Positions 24,973-37,466 of a stretch of DNA of 64,000 nucleotides are shown piece after piece (position 1 is the first letter of the stretch; each line of letters opens with the position of its first letter). The translations under genes were made by a program, and so were the position numbers. This DNA comes from Lichenostomus cassidix (taxonomy: Eukaryota > Chordata > Aves > Passeriformes > Meliphagidae), in the NCBI GenBank assembly GCA_008360975.2, contig CM039182.1, forward strand, positions 84,847,405-84,911,404. Direction: 5' to 3'. Under the pieces are notes generated by a model. The model searched no databases, was not told the DNA's origin, and saw only the letters and a list, made by a program, of their open reading frames with translations.

Positions 24973-26117
24973 TATGTATATTTACATGTAAATAGCTGGC
25001 ACTCAGTAACCTCATAAGTTTTACAGAATGCTCATGTCAAAAAATATCCCCAAAATATTCTGTGTTATTATAAACCAGTGACATATTTTTCTGCTTTGAG
25101 TATCATCATGTTCCTTTGTCAGCCAAAAATACTTGCTCAGAAGTTTCTCAAAAATCTGACAAGGGTTGTGGGATTCAGGCTGTTCAAACAACTGTGCAAG
25201 TTTTTCTGATCTACTTTTTTTTTTCCTACAACACTGCAGAATGCATAACATAAGGATGCTTGCATGTTCCTGAAAAAGCACAAACATGTAGCAGGAGAAA
25301 CACATAGAAAGTGCCATTAACAAGAGGTACAAATCAGGTAAAAGGATTTTTGAAGCTGTATCATGCTCTCTGTGACTCAAGATACAACGTGTTATGAACA
25401 GACACATACAGGTGATGCAATAGCACAACAAAAACTGAGGTACCTTAACACAGAATGAGGTAAGCTTCCAGTAAGATTCGTCTGTTGCATGTACTTAGTT
25501 TTTCCCTATTATCTTTATAGAGTCATTTCTTGACAATTATGATTTATCACTTAACAGTTTTTTGGTAAGTGGCAGGCATTTGCTCCTTTGCTGCAATTTG
25601 CCAGGATTGCAGTCAGGAGGCAGCTATCGTCCTAAAATGGAGTGCTACAGTAAAAATGAAATCAAATCAAATAAAAAATAAAATTTTTAATTAATCACCT
25701 AACCACTAGGGCTTTCACAAAAATCAATGATAATGCATTGATATTTTCATGTTACCAGTGTAGATTTGAATAAGATTTTTATCAGACAAGAAAAGCATAT
25801 GCCTTCCGACAAGACACAGCAGGGTAAAGCACAACTTAAAAATCATTGACTTCACAGTTACTTCATCTATTTTAAATACTAACAGTGTAAAATACACTGT
25901 CTGAAAAGTCTGAGATATGCTTTCATAAAACATTTAAATACTCTTATCAAATAGAAGCAGTTCTCTGAAAAATAGGCAACTATTTACAAAGTTACATCAA
26001 CACCTAAATTGCTAGTTATCATCAAATAATACAAGGTTGAGACTCTTCTAATTAGGAGCATTTAGAGACAAACATATAACTAATGTTATAACCAACAAAT
26101 AATCCCCTGAAATGGAC

Positions 26118-26132
26118 TTTTTTTTTTTTTTT
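26118..26132. repeat. Poly(T) tract, 15 nt
   Basis: An uninterrupted run of 15 T. Confidence 0.9.
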
Positions 26133-27458
26133 AATTTTTGGGTACAAGAAACTCCACTAAAAACTAGGACAAGTTCATCAATTCATAAGCCACCTCCCTT
26201 GATATCTTCACATCTCCATGGGCTCCTCAGAATCTCTTAAAAAAGTGTTTGTATACATCCCTTCCAACCAGAAGCTGTATTTTGCAAGAGAAGACAACTG
26301 GAAATGAGTTCGGATACAAACATTTTAAAGCATGGTCCAACAAATTTTATGAATGCTGCTAGATATTGTGAGTAGCCCAAGATTTATTTGTCTAAGAGAA
26401 GAGAAAGGGTAAACTTTCACCTGCTAGTTTAGAAGGGATGCCTTACTACAAGAACAGGCCTAAAAAACCACTAAAGAATAAGCAAGGCAATAGAAAAAGT
26501 CTTTGGGTTTGGAAACAGCTGTTGTAGTATAGAATCTCTGTGTTTCTTTTACTCCTAGAGGTCCTATCAGCAGCCACACAAAACCCCCTCCCCATCTCTG
26601 AACGATGTTTTTTAAAGCCCTTAACTACTTATGTGCTAGCAGTTTTGAAACTTTTTAACTCATTAGAGTCCTAAAAACTGAAACTTACTGTCTTTTAGAA
26701 ACCAGATTTTTTTCATGTGTTCAAAGTAATAGCCTCTGAGTCACAGAGAAAAAACCCTTTAAGTGTTTTGCATTGGAATTTTGGTATATATTTACTCATT
26801 TATCTTTCTATTTTTTTGGTTTCTGGGTTTTTTTTAAATTTATCTTGCCTAAGAAACATGCTTTACAAGACTTCAAGGCAAATGTTTACAGTTTCATGCC
26901 ATATTCCAAGGTTGCATTCCAGATGTTCCAATTGAAATTTAAATGTAAATTGTGTCCGTTTTTTAAATGGTGTTAATGTGCAGTAATACAATTTTCTTGT
27001 GACAAACCACATTAAACCAATGAAGGAAGTTGGCACATGCAAATTTCCACGGCCCTTGAAATTTTTTCCTAAAATAAAACATTTTTTATAATATATGGGA
27101 TTGCTTGTTCATACAGTAGTATTAACTAACAGCTGACAGGGTTAAAAAAAGCATTAAGAAACAGTTTTTCCCAAATAATTTCCTTCTGTTCAGTTAAAGA
27201 ACACAAGAGCATAGGTTTACATCAACTCATACTGTATTTTGTGCTCAAATGTCTTAAAAAAAAACTTATATGTTTGACTTGTTCAAGGACCTTGCTTTCA
27301 AGTGCTACAGCACTGCATTGTTCAGGACAGCATGCACATACTGGTTATCTGCTACCACTGCTGTAGAACTAGGTTATTGTACTGCCAATTCTATGTTCAA
27401 TCTCTTGTTAAAATTGTATGAACAATTTAGTTCTTAGGCTCAATTCCTTGAGTTTTCT

Positions 27459-27498
27459 CAAGATTCTTAAAAATCTATGCAAGATTCTTAAAAAGATA
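27459..27498 (+). repeat. 21-bp tandem duplication
   Basis: caagattcttaaaaatctatg at 27,459-27,479 is followed at once by caagattcttaaaaagata at 27,480-27,498, which is nearly identical. A recent local duplication. Confidence 0.8.
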
Positions 27499-27618
27499 AA
27501 TATTAGCAAGTGATATTTTGCAGTCTCTATCTTGATAAGAAATACTGTGCAGATTTAAATCTATGCAATAGCAAGAGACAGAAGTGTTTTCTTAATCTCC
27601 AAAATGAAATAAATTTTT

Positions 27619-27636
27619 AAAATAAATAAATAAAAT
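27619..27636. repeat. (AAAT)n microsatellite
   Basis: About four aaat/aaata units in a row. Confidence 0.75.
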
Positions 27637-28892
27637 TATACTTTAAGGAAGAAGTAAGTATCCTGTAAAAAAACTCAGAAATAAAGAAAGATTCTCTATA
27701 GTGATGATTTATCATTCTTGTTATAATAACCTCAAAGCAGGAGGGGATGGTTTAAACCTTATTCATAATTTTTGTGCTCTTGAGTTTGACAGCTCCAGTA
27801 TCATATATATCTTGAGTTTGAGGAGTAACTTAAACAAAGGTTCCTTACAAAAATTCACTGTATTTCAAAAATGAGTTGTATGTGTGAAATAAATTAGTAC
27901 TCAACCAGTTATAAACCTACAGGAGACAGTTTACAAGAAAATAAAGCATACATCTCCTTCTGAAGACAAACTGTGTATACTGACTTGCAATCTACCCTTA
28001 AATCCAGCAAGAAAAACTCAGTTCTTAGGAACTATGAATTTTTCCTCTTCATGCATTCCTGCAGTGCCTGCCACTCTGGAGAAACCACTATAGACTGTGG
28101 CTGGAGGAATCTTCTCTCTCTTAGCCAATACACACCTGCAGGACTGACAAGATGCTGTCACACACCCACACAAAGGCCCTGAGCCAGCAAAATATATTAG
28201 TACCTTCCTCTTCTTGAATGAGTTCCTTTGGCTTTGGGAGGACCCGAAGTAAAATATGTTCATACCAGCATGAAGCAGTAGTGCACATCTGCCTTCCACT
28301 GGGCAAATCCAGATGCTCTCCCACTCATTTGGTCCCACACCCTTTGTGCCATTGAGGAAGGCCTCAATGCAAGAAGCCTTTCAGTAAGAAAAGCAATTCT
28401 CATTTTTTATAGCATGAAAAGTGTCTTGTGTGAATATAATTACACTGTGAGCCATGACAGAGGGAGAAGGTGTATTTGCTGCACGTAACTGTGAGTTAAC
28501 ACATCTGCCTGAAACAGTGGCATTTATCTTCTCTGGACACTGAAAACAGGAGGATGAACTTACACAAATAGGACTGAAAACCACCATAAATACTGTATCT
28601 GACAGTCAAAGGGGTATGCAGTTTGGAACAAATAAATAGTGATCTGATAAGTACTTACCCTGGTCAACATCAGAGCTGTGCAGGTTATTGACTTCCAAGC
28701 TAGTTGTGGAAGGCCAGGCATGAGCATGTTTTGTCTTTAACATTCCACCTGTTCCAACAAGGGGCTCCAGGACCTTCAGCTTCTCCCAGCTTATTTCTGG
28801 GAGGGCTCTGAGGAGCTGGCTGCACTCACAAGAAACAGAGCACAAGTGGTGAGAAAAAATTATTTTGCGTAAGAAGGGTATATCAGGTAAAG

Positions 28893-28899
28893 TATAAAA
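28893..28899 (+). promoter_or_regulatory. TATA box of the probable LTR
   Basis: TATAAAA in an agtataaaaggaag context, the strongest plus-strand TATA motif of the region. Confidence 0.45.
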
Positions 28900-29215
28900 G
28901 GAAGTGGATCAGTGTCTTGCTCTCTTTTGTCAACCCCAGACCCAGATGACCCACAGCAGCAGGAAGAATGCAGGATCTAAGGACTGGTGATCTATTTCAA
29001 TCTCTTTCTCTCTTTTTTGCCTTTATTACTCTCCTCTTTCATCTTATCCTGGCAAGTGAAGCAATCATATTCTACCCCTTGCTTCGTACCTGAAGACTTT
29101 GTTGTAGACTTGGGAGTTTATTAAAGTTCTTTGTTAAAGCTGGGAGCTTAGTAGTCAACACTTATTAATCAAGACTATGACTAAATAGCGGGTTAGTTGG
29201 TGGAATTAATCGTGC

Positions 29216-29221
29216 AATAAA
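29216..29221 (+). terminator. Poly(A) signal of the probable LTR
   Basis: AATAAA in a gtgcaataaagagtt context, followed about 25 nt later by the T/G-rich ggtgtctttc, a fair downstream element. Confidence 0.4.
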
Positions 29222-29260
29222 GAGTTCCCTGACATATGGACTGGTGTCTTTCACCAGCCC

Positions 29261-32200
29261 AATAAGTATTTAAAGCAAACATCATACCCACTTCCAGGCC
29301 ATGGAAGTCTGCCAGGAAGATGTAAAGAGCTAGTTACTAGAGATGAAACATTTTGGTTTGTGTCTTTTGAAGTTGGAGACTCTATGTAGGAATTCTCACT
29401 CAGAGGACTTACTGCAAACACTGTCAGGTGCCTCAATGGTACCTAAGGTCCTTTGGTAAACAATTAAGATCTAAAAGAACATTGTAAATGGTAATAATTG
29501 TGTCTTTTAAGAAAAAGTACTTTAAATCCTTGTTAATTGCTATGAGAACATGAATCTAGGCTCCCTACTGTTAGTGTTATTATTTTGGCATTAACATGTC
29601 ACATTAAGAAAAATAAGTTCCGTGCTTCAGGGGATTAGTGGCAGCTACAAAAGACTCAAACACCTAGAGATGAATTAGAATAGCAGTAATGATAAAGTTG
29701 ATCTTTCAAGCTGAAAGAAACCTGAGGTGCAACTAAATTTATACAGGAATAGTATCATCTCAGAAAGCCAAATAGGAATCATCACTGTAGAGTAACACAA
29801 CACTGCCTCATGTCTTAGGAGACATAGAAGCTTAAATGACCTAAATATTGTATTTACTATTCCACCCTGTTAGTTTCACAGAGGCAGTAACACATATTTA
29901 AGCAACCTTCATTACAAACTACTGACAAAAAGCAGAAGAAAAGTATGGTGGCTTGCAAGCAAATTAGACAGTAACATCTTAGTTAAACCTGACATGATTT
30001 CTAACTAAATTCTTACAAAGAATTTCCAGGATATTTTCCCCATTCAATTGTTCATGAAAAGATTTTAAATTGGATGTGTAATAAAATTAAGCTCCGTCTT
30101 AAGAACTTTAGATATGTGCATTACTGGAGAATTTCAAATTGGAATGTAAGAATACAAATGCGAATATTTTAATGGGGGTTATTTAGCAAAATTATTAAAT
30201 ATCATATTTGAAGGAAGGACTATCACTGTAATTAACACTTTCCAGTTACTAAGAAATGTAGCTGTAATAACCTTTTCCCCCTTCAATCACTGCAAATATG
30301 CTAAAACCCTATATGGAAATAAATACATTTTTAACTCCACTGTTGCATTTCAGGTAAAGAAAAGGACAGTGTATGATGCATAATGTACATTGCATATATG
30401 GAAAATCTAATCCTTCCCTCCCTGAATTTCTGGAATAATTAATGTTCAGTGTTGATGCTAGTGCCATAAAGAGCTGATGTTCCTCTCATGTGGAGTCTAA
30501 CAGCAAAAGAAAGATGTTTAACTAATTTGGTTACCCATTCAGGAAAATGGGATGGGTATTCTTTTAAGCCTACATGGCAAAATTTGCTTTTATTGTTTTG
30601 AATCACAGTGGTAGTCACTGAAGTATCTATTTCATCATTTACATGACTGTCAACAGCCTCTTAGTCTTTCACTTGAGAAGGAAATTTAGCAGCTTAAAAT
30701 TTTCTGAGCCAGGAGAAACACTATTTAAGCTGTTCTCTGCAAGAGAAACTTCTAAACCTATTTTGAAAATGCTTGAATCAAATGCCAACTGAGGTGAAAA
30801 GGCACCAAGGCAATGTGCAACTTCAGGACACCAATATTTTCTACATTAACATGTTTTGGAGCACAGTACAGTTTTGTATTATGTCATGTCAACGGAAGCA
30901 ACAAAATCCATGGCATATGAGGTACCTTGTGTTCATAGAGTCAAAGTTGCTGGAGCCACTTAATTTGGCATTCAGTAGATATGATAGATCTCAAAATTAA
31001 TGTTTTCTGCTTAACTTGTGTAAATAGAAAAGAAGCAACTCCATGGAAGTCAGATCTGTATCACCTCAATATTGCATATGTTGTTCTGTACAGATCAAGC
31101 TATTCCATTTCTCAGCGAGAGATAATGTATCACTGATCACATATGAAAATCCCCTAATTTTCTATTCAAATATTGTATTAAAATATTTGAATTAATTCTT
31201 TTAGAAATTAATTAATTTTACTTGGATGTAAAAAAGTATGCTAACACTGGAATTAGAATCGATTTAGCTAGGGCTGTTCTTGTTTATTTTATTATTTTCC
31301 TCAGACAAAGTATACAAATACTGCTTTAAGCAGCTGGTGTTACAAGGCATGGTAATACAGCTCACTTCAAATGATACAGTCTGTTGGTAAATCTCGTGAC
31401 ATGCTGAAATACACTATATTGTGCTATCTTTATTTGTTATGATGGTTAGAGAACTCTTAACTGGGCTATTGCTTAGTGTCATCTGAAAGAAAATGACAAA
31501 TGCCAAATAGCTGTATTACCTAGAAAAATGTATGCCAAAAATACTGAAAAGGAAATTTGGTATTAAGGTATGTAGAAAACCCTCTAATGGCAAGCAAATG
31601 ATTCACATAGAAACATTTGCTTTAGAGACTATGGTAAAACAGACAAAACAATTTGGCTAAAAATCCATGCCAGTGTCATAACCTTTCTTCACTGAGTTAG
31701 AAAAGGGAGAAGGTGATACTTTCACATCTCCTTAAAATACCAAGCCAGTCCTCCACCCCTTCTGTTTTTCTTCTTTTTACCTTTGTCTTCCTGCTTTGCA
31801 GTTCATTTTACATCTGAAATAGCATCAGCTACAGTGAGCAACAAAAATATGCCTCTTTAGAACAAAATATAATTACTTTTGGGTAAGGAAAACACACAGT
31901 CACTGACCTAGTAAAGCATTTTTTGTTGCTGCTCTTGGTTGGCATTCTCATAAGCTAAATAGGGAAATATAATCCTGGTGAAACTACTACGCAGTAGGTG
32001 TAAAGATCAGTGGTAAACACAGCCAGGAAGCTGCTTGCCTATGAAAATTAAAAGATGCATTTAGCATATTTTCTGAGAGATTTGTTTTAGGATGAGAGAG
32101 AGTGAGTACTTAGATGAGAGAGGAATAATCAATCACAAAACTGCAGATCTAGGATCAGCTACTGCATAGAAATCTTTAAAAAAAAAGTCAACAATAGCAT

Positions 32201-35200
32201 GAAGAAAAGATAAATATCCTGTTCAGGTATATAAACAGGCAGTTAGAAAAGAAAACCTGAAAGAATGGCGTTAGACTTAAAGAAAAGACAAGGAGGGGCA
32301 GTGATTACAGCTTCAAATACAAAAGGCAGCTGCAAAGAATAGAACAATATTTTCTCTGTGCCTATGAACAATGAATTATGGATTTAAAGCCCTGCAAGTC
32401 TGATTCACGCTAAACATGAAATAAGGGTTCTGGGGTACAGATATGCACAGGCAGAGAGTGTCTGGGGGCCATCATGAGCAGAACAAACTTTTCTCACAAA
32501 TCATTTGCCTTCAGTAAGGTCTGGATGTGCACACCATGATTGATCTCAATTTGAGATTTAGACAAATTCAACTAGGAAGGACTCTGAAAGCTGAAGTGGA
32601 GGATAAGCACATCTTACAGAAGATCTCCTAACATTAAAAGTGCCTAACGACATACCTCCAAAATTCATGATGGCCATATACTGAACTGCCTACAGAAAGG
32701 AGATTATGTTTCTGAGATACAGGTGTAAAGGGAAACCCAAGGCTGAGAGGCTTCCTGAAAGATTAGAAGATTTTGAATGCACCCACAAGAAGTACAAAAG
32801 TTCTCACAATTCAATCCTGTGACACCAAAGCCATAAAGGTCCCTTGACAGCTTCTGATGAGATTTCTCATTTTCCTTTAAATCACCTATAACACATCTGG
32901 CTGTGCTCTAAGCATTTCCACTCAGCAGAAACCCTAAATCATATATGACTAGAGCATAAAGGGATTGGCAGATTTATATATCTTAAGGACAGAAAATGAC
33001 ACTATTATAACCTAGTCTGATCCTCACCTATCAGAAGGAATCATAAACATTGTTGGAAAAAGCACATGCCATTAATTTGAGACTAAACAAAAAGGTACTT
33101 GCTACATTATGTCATCAATAAATGCTTATTTATAAGAATTCTACAACCTTAACAATCACACTGTTTATATGATTGTAGTTTAAAATTATTAAATGCAGAT
33201 TGTTGTCCCTTGTGTAAAAAAGAAAACGGTATCCAATGTTCTTCATTGTCTTTCATTGTGGGACACACCACACCCCAAGCGATACATGGAAAATGATCTG
33301 CTTATCAACAATCTTTAGAACAAGACTAAATGCATTCAACTTGCCTTCAGAACATCAATACTAACATCAAATGAATCCCAGGCTCTGCATTCTATGTACA
33401 CTTTCTACTCACAAGTTCTTGGGTCAGAGGACAGATGAGTTTGTGGTATTGCATAGTCCCCCATTTCTCCCCACCAACCTGCAAACATCCAACACTAATT
33501 CAGTAAATAGCCTCGAGTAGTTCAATAGAACAAAAAACTTTTAAAATTATTGGCAAATACTGTATTCCTTTTATTTTTATAAACGTTTTACAAACAAAAG
33601 AAAATCATAATCAAATTTCATCCTTTCTTATATCACATTCTTACTGGGTCTTCCATATGGAATAATTTCTTTTAATAGACCATCATCCCAAAGTATGCTA
33701 TCAAATATGAGACAAGGCAGAGAAAAAAAAATCAAAAGATTATTCCATCCAAGGTTGCTGTGTGAATCCCATTTCTTCATTGAAAATTAAAATTATTTCT
33801 TTCACCTGCTGCCCCTACAAGCATGGACTTTTTTCGGAATAATGGTTAGCATTAATAGCAATAATCCAAAGTCAGAAAAAAATTAACTATATTTGGGAAC
33901 AAAACAATTACAGCTCACAAAATGAGGGACATGACAGAAACAAACACATGGACTCATCTCCACGTAAAATGGGATCCCTAGTGACTCCTCAGTTTCATTG
34001 AGACTAAATATTGTCATATGCTTCATATCCATTCATGATGATTTAAGCCTGTATCTTAAAAAAACCCTCTTATGGATAAAAAAGTCAATATTTAATATCC
34101 TGTCTGCCATTATACTAGTCTGTTTCTTTCAGTAGGTTTTTTAAAATTTATTTTAGATTTTGTTTCCCCAGTCCAGCAGTCAGACAAACCAGGTTAGGAC
34201 TGTCTGGTTATTTTAGAAAGGAATGGCATTTGTCAGCATGCCTGCTGCTCAGCTGAAATTGCCTTTGTAACACTATTCACAGCCTTGCTTAGTGGGATGT
34301 TTGCATCTTTTTCCCCTTTTCTTTATACATGTAGGTATAAGCAGTAAGTGAAATCAAGATATTCTTTTAAATTTTCCACAGATTAAGGTATTAAAATAAA
34401 AAAGCATACAACTCTAATTTGCAGTCAAGCATTCATTTTAAGGATATCTGATTGTCTATTCCTTTCTTTAAGTGGACTACAAAAAAAGTTTCCATTGAAA
34501 CAATTGCATTCTTTCTAAGACAATGAAGGAGAAGTTTCTCAAAGCAACTTACTTTTTATAGGGACAGTATCTGCTAAAACTTGCCATAATGTACAAGAAA
34601 TTTTTAACTGAAATGCAAGCTTTCAGTAATGAAGCACCAAAATTCTCAATATAATTTTACAAAGGGAAATTACAAGAACGTGCACCTTAGAGAGTGAAAT
34701 ATAAAACATGTAAAAGTGAATAAAGGCTTCTAGTGACTTGGGCGCATTTTAGCTTAATCATCATGTATTAAAACTTCAGGCTTCTAAAACCAGTACTGCA
34801 GGCAAATTTAAGAATATCTACATGAGAATAAGTCACAGATTAGAAGTTATAATACCCCACAAGTTCCATTTCATACTGTTTTCAAACAATATTTTGGCTT
34901 GACAAAGAAACCCACAACAATATCATTATGTGCATGTTCACATTTGAGACACTGTCAAAAAGGGAGGTGATTCTCCCCCGACTAACTAACTACAAAGGCT
35001 ATGTGTGGCCACAAGGCTTCTAACCTGGATATTTCCATTGTGTCAAAAATAAAATGAGGCATATCTAAAGGTGGGTTGCTGTTTTGGGCGGTTTTTGGGT
35101 TTTTTTGTACTGCATCTACTATGAATTTAATGGATAGGTAGTCATTTACAGTGAAAGTTCTATATGTTTCTGAATTCCTTATCTGTCCACCAGAAGCATC

Positions 35201-36569
35201 TTGAGATTTTAGGCTTTAAATCCATATTTAAGAAGAACTTACATAAAGGGAAGGTAGCACATTTCAACCCTAGTTGTCTCTGAAGAATTGCCACCACAAA
35301 AGAAATTGCTAGTGCATGAAACAGGCTGAAAGGTTGCAAAACTGACAGTGAAAATAGTAGACATTTGAATAAACACCGTTGTTTCAGTTAGTAGAGATCA
35401 AGTAAATTGTGCAGCATATTGGAAAAGATACATATTAATCAAAGTGCTTTGCTTAATTAGCAGTTGACTTCCATATGCTTGGCACCTTAGCACTGCAGGA
35501 CAGTTGTGAAATTCAGTTAAGTAAACAGCAGTACCAGTTGAAAGCCGTTTGTTCTCATACCATGTAAATCAGCAACAAAGCATCCTACAAGAGTGAAAAG
35601 AAAAAAACTTATTCCTTGCATAAAAGGTGGGACAGTGCCTGAGGAGTGTTGAATTTATATTATGCTTACATTATTATCAAGGTCTTAAATGAGCAATGAC
35701 TAACGCAATTAAAAATATTTTTATTATTTGAGTAACCTAATGTCAATGGATCAGGAACATCTGGTTGCAAAACTTTATCATCCTTAGAAGGTATTAAATG
35801 CCCAAGACCTTGCTCTCAGCAGTACCTGATCTTGAACTGATAGTACATTAATATGATCTATCTCTGTCACATATGCATAAATACAGCTCTCTGTTTCCCC
35901 AGGAATATCACTCACAACCACACAAAGCATCCGATATAAAACAAGCCCCTCATAATTTTGAAACTAGGACTCCAGGGCACAGTTCTTCTCCAAAGAGTAA
36001 TGGTTTGTAGATGACATAACTTTTGTTATCCCTCAAATATTATTTTCCACCTACAAGTCATAAGATCGGTTTTGAGCTTGACTCACAACAGGGCACCACA
36101 CTATCAATAAATGGGAGAGCAGATTACATCTTCTACCACACCTAAAAGCAGGTGTTATTCAGACTAAAAACTCAGTTATGCCTATATGTATAGCTCTTTA
36201 GGTACACCATATGCCTGTTTGTAAGAAGTTGTGCTAGGGACTCAGTCCTTGGCAATATTCTACAATTGAGGTTCTTCCACAGAAGCAGTTTCCAAATTCT
36301 TCAGGACACACATCCAGTTGTCCAGTAATGGATTCACCAAGTATATTCTAGGTTTTTTTCTTCAATTTTGAAGTAGGGTGCTGAGAAAACTTCATTAACC
36401 AGCATTTATAAACAAGCAACAGATATTCTGTACTTAAGTTTTCATAAAACTTTAAGATTCAAGTCACTAGTGTTTCTTTAAAAGGTTAGCTGTCTGGAGA
36501 TAAAGGCTTCTTTTAATTTAATTTATTTTAAAAAGTGATTGCAGGGTAGAATTATATAACTAGGTCTCT
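29261..36569. other. Repeat-free AT-rich non-coding DNA
   Basis: About 7.3 kb in which I recognise no transposable element and no gene. The longest open frame listed here is a 75-codon one at 30,773-31,000. A perfect AT-rich inverted repeat is at 31,165-31,191. The lack of repeat insertions may mean functional constraint (regulatory elements) or simply old, decayed sequence. Confidence 0.5.
31165..31191. repeat. Perfect 10-bp inverted repeat, 7-nt loop
   Basis: ttcaaatatt (31,165-31,174) and aatatttgaa (31,182-31,191) are exact reverse complements. Another AT-rich partial palindrome follows to about 31,216. It may be chance in AT-rich DNA or the core of an old miniature transposon. Confidence 0.6.
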
Positions 36570-37290
36570 CTGTGGAGGAAGAAGGGCAGTTACCAGAAGG
36601 ACCATACAGGACCCTGCCCACCTCAATGTCTTTATATATGATCTGGGAAAAGGAAGGCAGAAATTATTCAGGATCATCAAAGGATAAGCTTAAAGCAGTA
36701 CCGGTGGGGCTGAGAGATAATACAGAGATAAAAGCAAGAGCAGGTTAAATTAAATAAAGAAAAGTGCATATAACACACGTGAAAAAATAAAATTAACAAC
36801 TACAGTGACCTTCTCTACTGACACTAATTAAAAAAGATATCTTGTCATCCTGAGCCCTTTGAAAATTCAAACTTCCACCAAAGAAGGGAAAATAGCACAT
36901 TTGCAATTGTTTTAAAAGAAATAATAATCAGAAGTGTCAATCTACTACTGCTGAAGCCATGTTATGCCTAATTCTGACCACCAGGTACAAAGACTATGCC
37001 AAAGAACTAGAAGAGGCATGGGAAACAGCAAAAATATGAGTGAACAGATGTGTGGAAAACTATATAGTTTAGTTTGGGAAAAAAAAGAAAGAGGAATATG
37101 TTAGGAGTATGTTAGAAGTTAATAAAGCATTGAATAATGTGGAGAAACTAAGCCAGGAATGATTTTTGCCGTATCTTCTGAGACAAGGATATGTGAATGA
37201 TCAATGAAGTCATCACACAGCAAGTTTAAAATAAATTAACAGAATTTCTTTTCCATCTTCTCTTTTTTCCATGTTGCAGATTCCCTGCAA
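36570..37290 (+). mobile_element. Ancient CR1/L3-like LINE fragment
   Basis: The order of degraded blocks fits the 3' half of an old CR1/L3-type LINE. A cctcaatgtctttatatatgatctgg block at about 36,622-36,648 is like the FN(I)FINDLE region of reverse transcriptase. A 'ccaaagaactagaagaggcatgg' stretch lies at 36,998-37,022. A 'gtctataaaatcatgaatggtgtggag'-like block lies at about 37,112-37,145 (aagcattgaataatgtggagaaactaagccaggaa). A 'ccaatgaaattaataggcagcaggtttaaaac'-like block lies at about 37,200-37,240 (atcaatgaagtcatcacacagcaagtttaaaataaa), followed by ttaacagaatttctttt, the usual 'aggaagtatttcttc' site. No frame is intact. The alignment is from memory, so the limits are approximate. Divergence suggests that it predates the avian-specific CR1 copies. 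Confidence 0.5.
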
Positions 37291-37371
37291 CTACACATGG
37301 TGTTGAATGAAAGAAAATCTGCTTTTTAGAAGCAAAGAAGACGCCTCTATACATTGCAAAAATGTATATAT

Positions 37372-37466
37372 CTTATTATATTTTTTCTTCCCTTCCCAGC
37401 TGTAGAGGGGAGTGATAGAGCAGCTTTGCTGGGCACCTGGTATCCAGCCTGGGTCAACCCATCACA
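37372..37466 (+). mobile_element. ERVL-type LTR fragment (3' tip, U5)
   Basis: On the plus strand the sequence reads ttttttcttcccttcccagctg, then gaggggagtgatagagcagctttgc, tgggcacctggtatccagcctggg and gtcaacccatcaca. This matches the U5 end of a widespread avian ERVL-type LTR that I recall from many bird genomes, and it ends in the expected CA. Only about 95 bp remain and the U3 and R parts are missing. No partner duplication can be identified because the left end is truncated. The plus orientation is inferred by homology with the LTR at 61,411. Confidence 0.65.

Larger units (their letters stand above)
24973..28699. other. Unique AT-rich non-coding DNA
   Basis: No gene recognised. It includes a perfect 16-bp palindrome tatttacatgtaaata at 24,979-24,994, a T15 run at 26,118-26,132, a 21-bp tandem duplication at 27,459-27,498 and an (AAAT)n run near 27,619-27,636. 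The 136-codon minus-strand frame at 25,021-25,431 is discussed under the rejected items. Confidence 0.55.
28700..29260 (+). mobile_element. Probable endogenous-retrovirus LTR
   Basis: A TATA box (TATAAAA, 28,893-28,899) is followed by a pyrimidine-rich leader and ttattaatcaagactatgac. Then comes gggttagttggtggaattaat, and a poly(A) signal at 29,216-29,221 leads into agttccctgacatatgg and a ctggtgtctttcacca end. This order resembles avian ERV LTRs that I recall only approximately. No clear TG...CA ends or target duplication could be matched, so the limits are rough. The long gap between TATA and AATAAA (about 320 bp) is unusual for a simple LTR. The alternative is the promoter and terminal exon of an unknown non-coding transcript. 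Confidence 0.45.

Noticed and set aside
25021..25431. A 136-codon minus-strand frame with a hydrophobic DLYLLLMALS...CYMFVLF stretch recalling transmembrane segment 5 of type 1 vomeronasal receptors
   Set aside because: The resemblance is limited to about 30 hydrophobic residues. The sequence after it lacks transmembrane 6 and 7 motifs, and upstream DNA is full of stops in all frames I tried. A profile search could overturn this.
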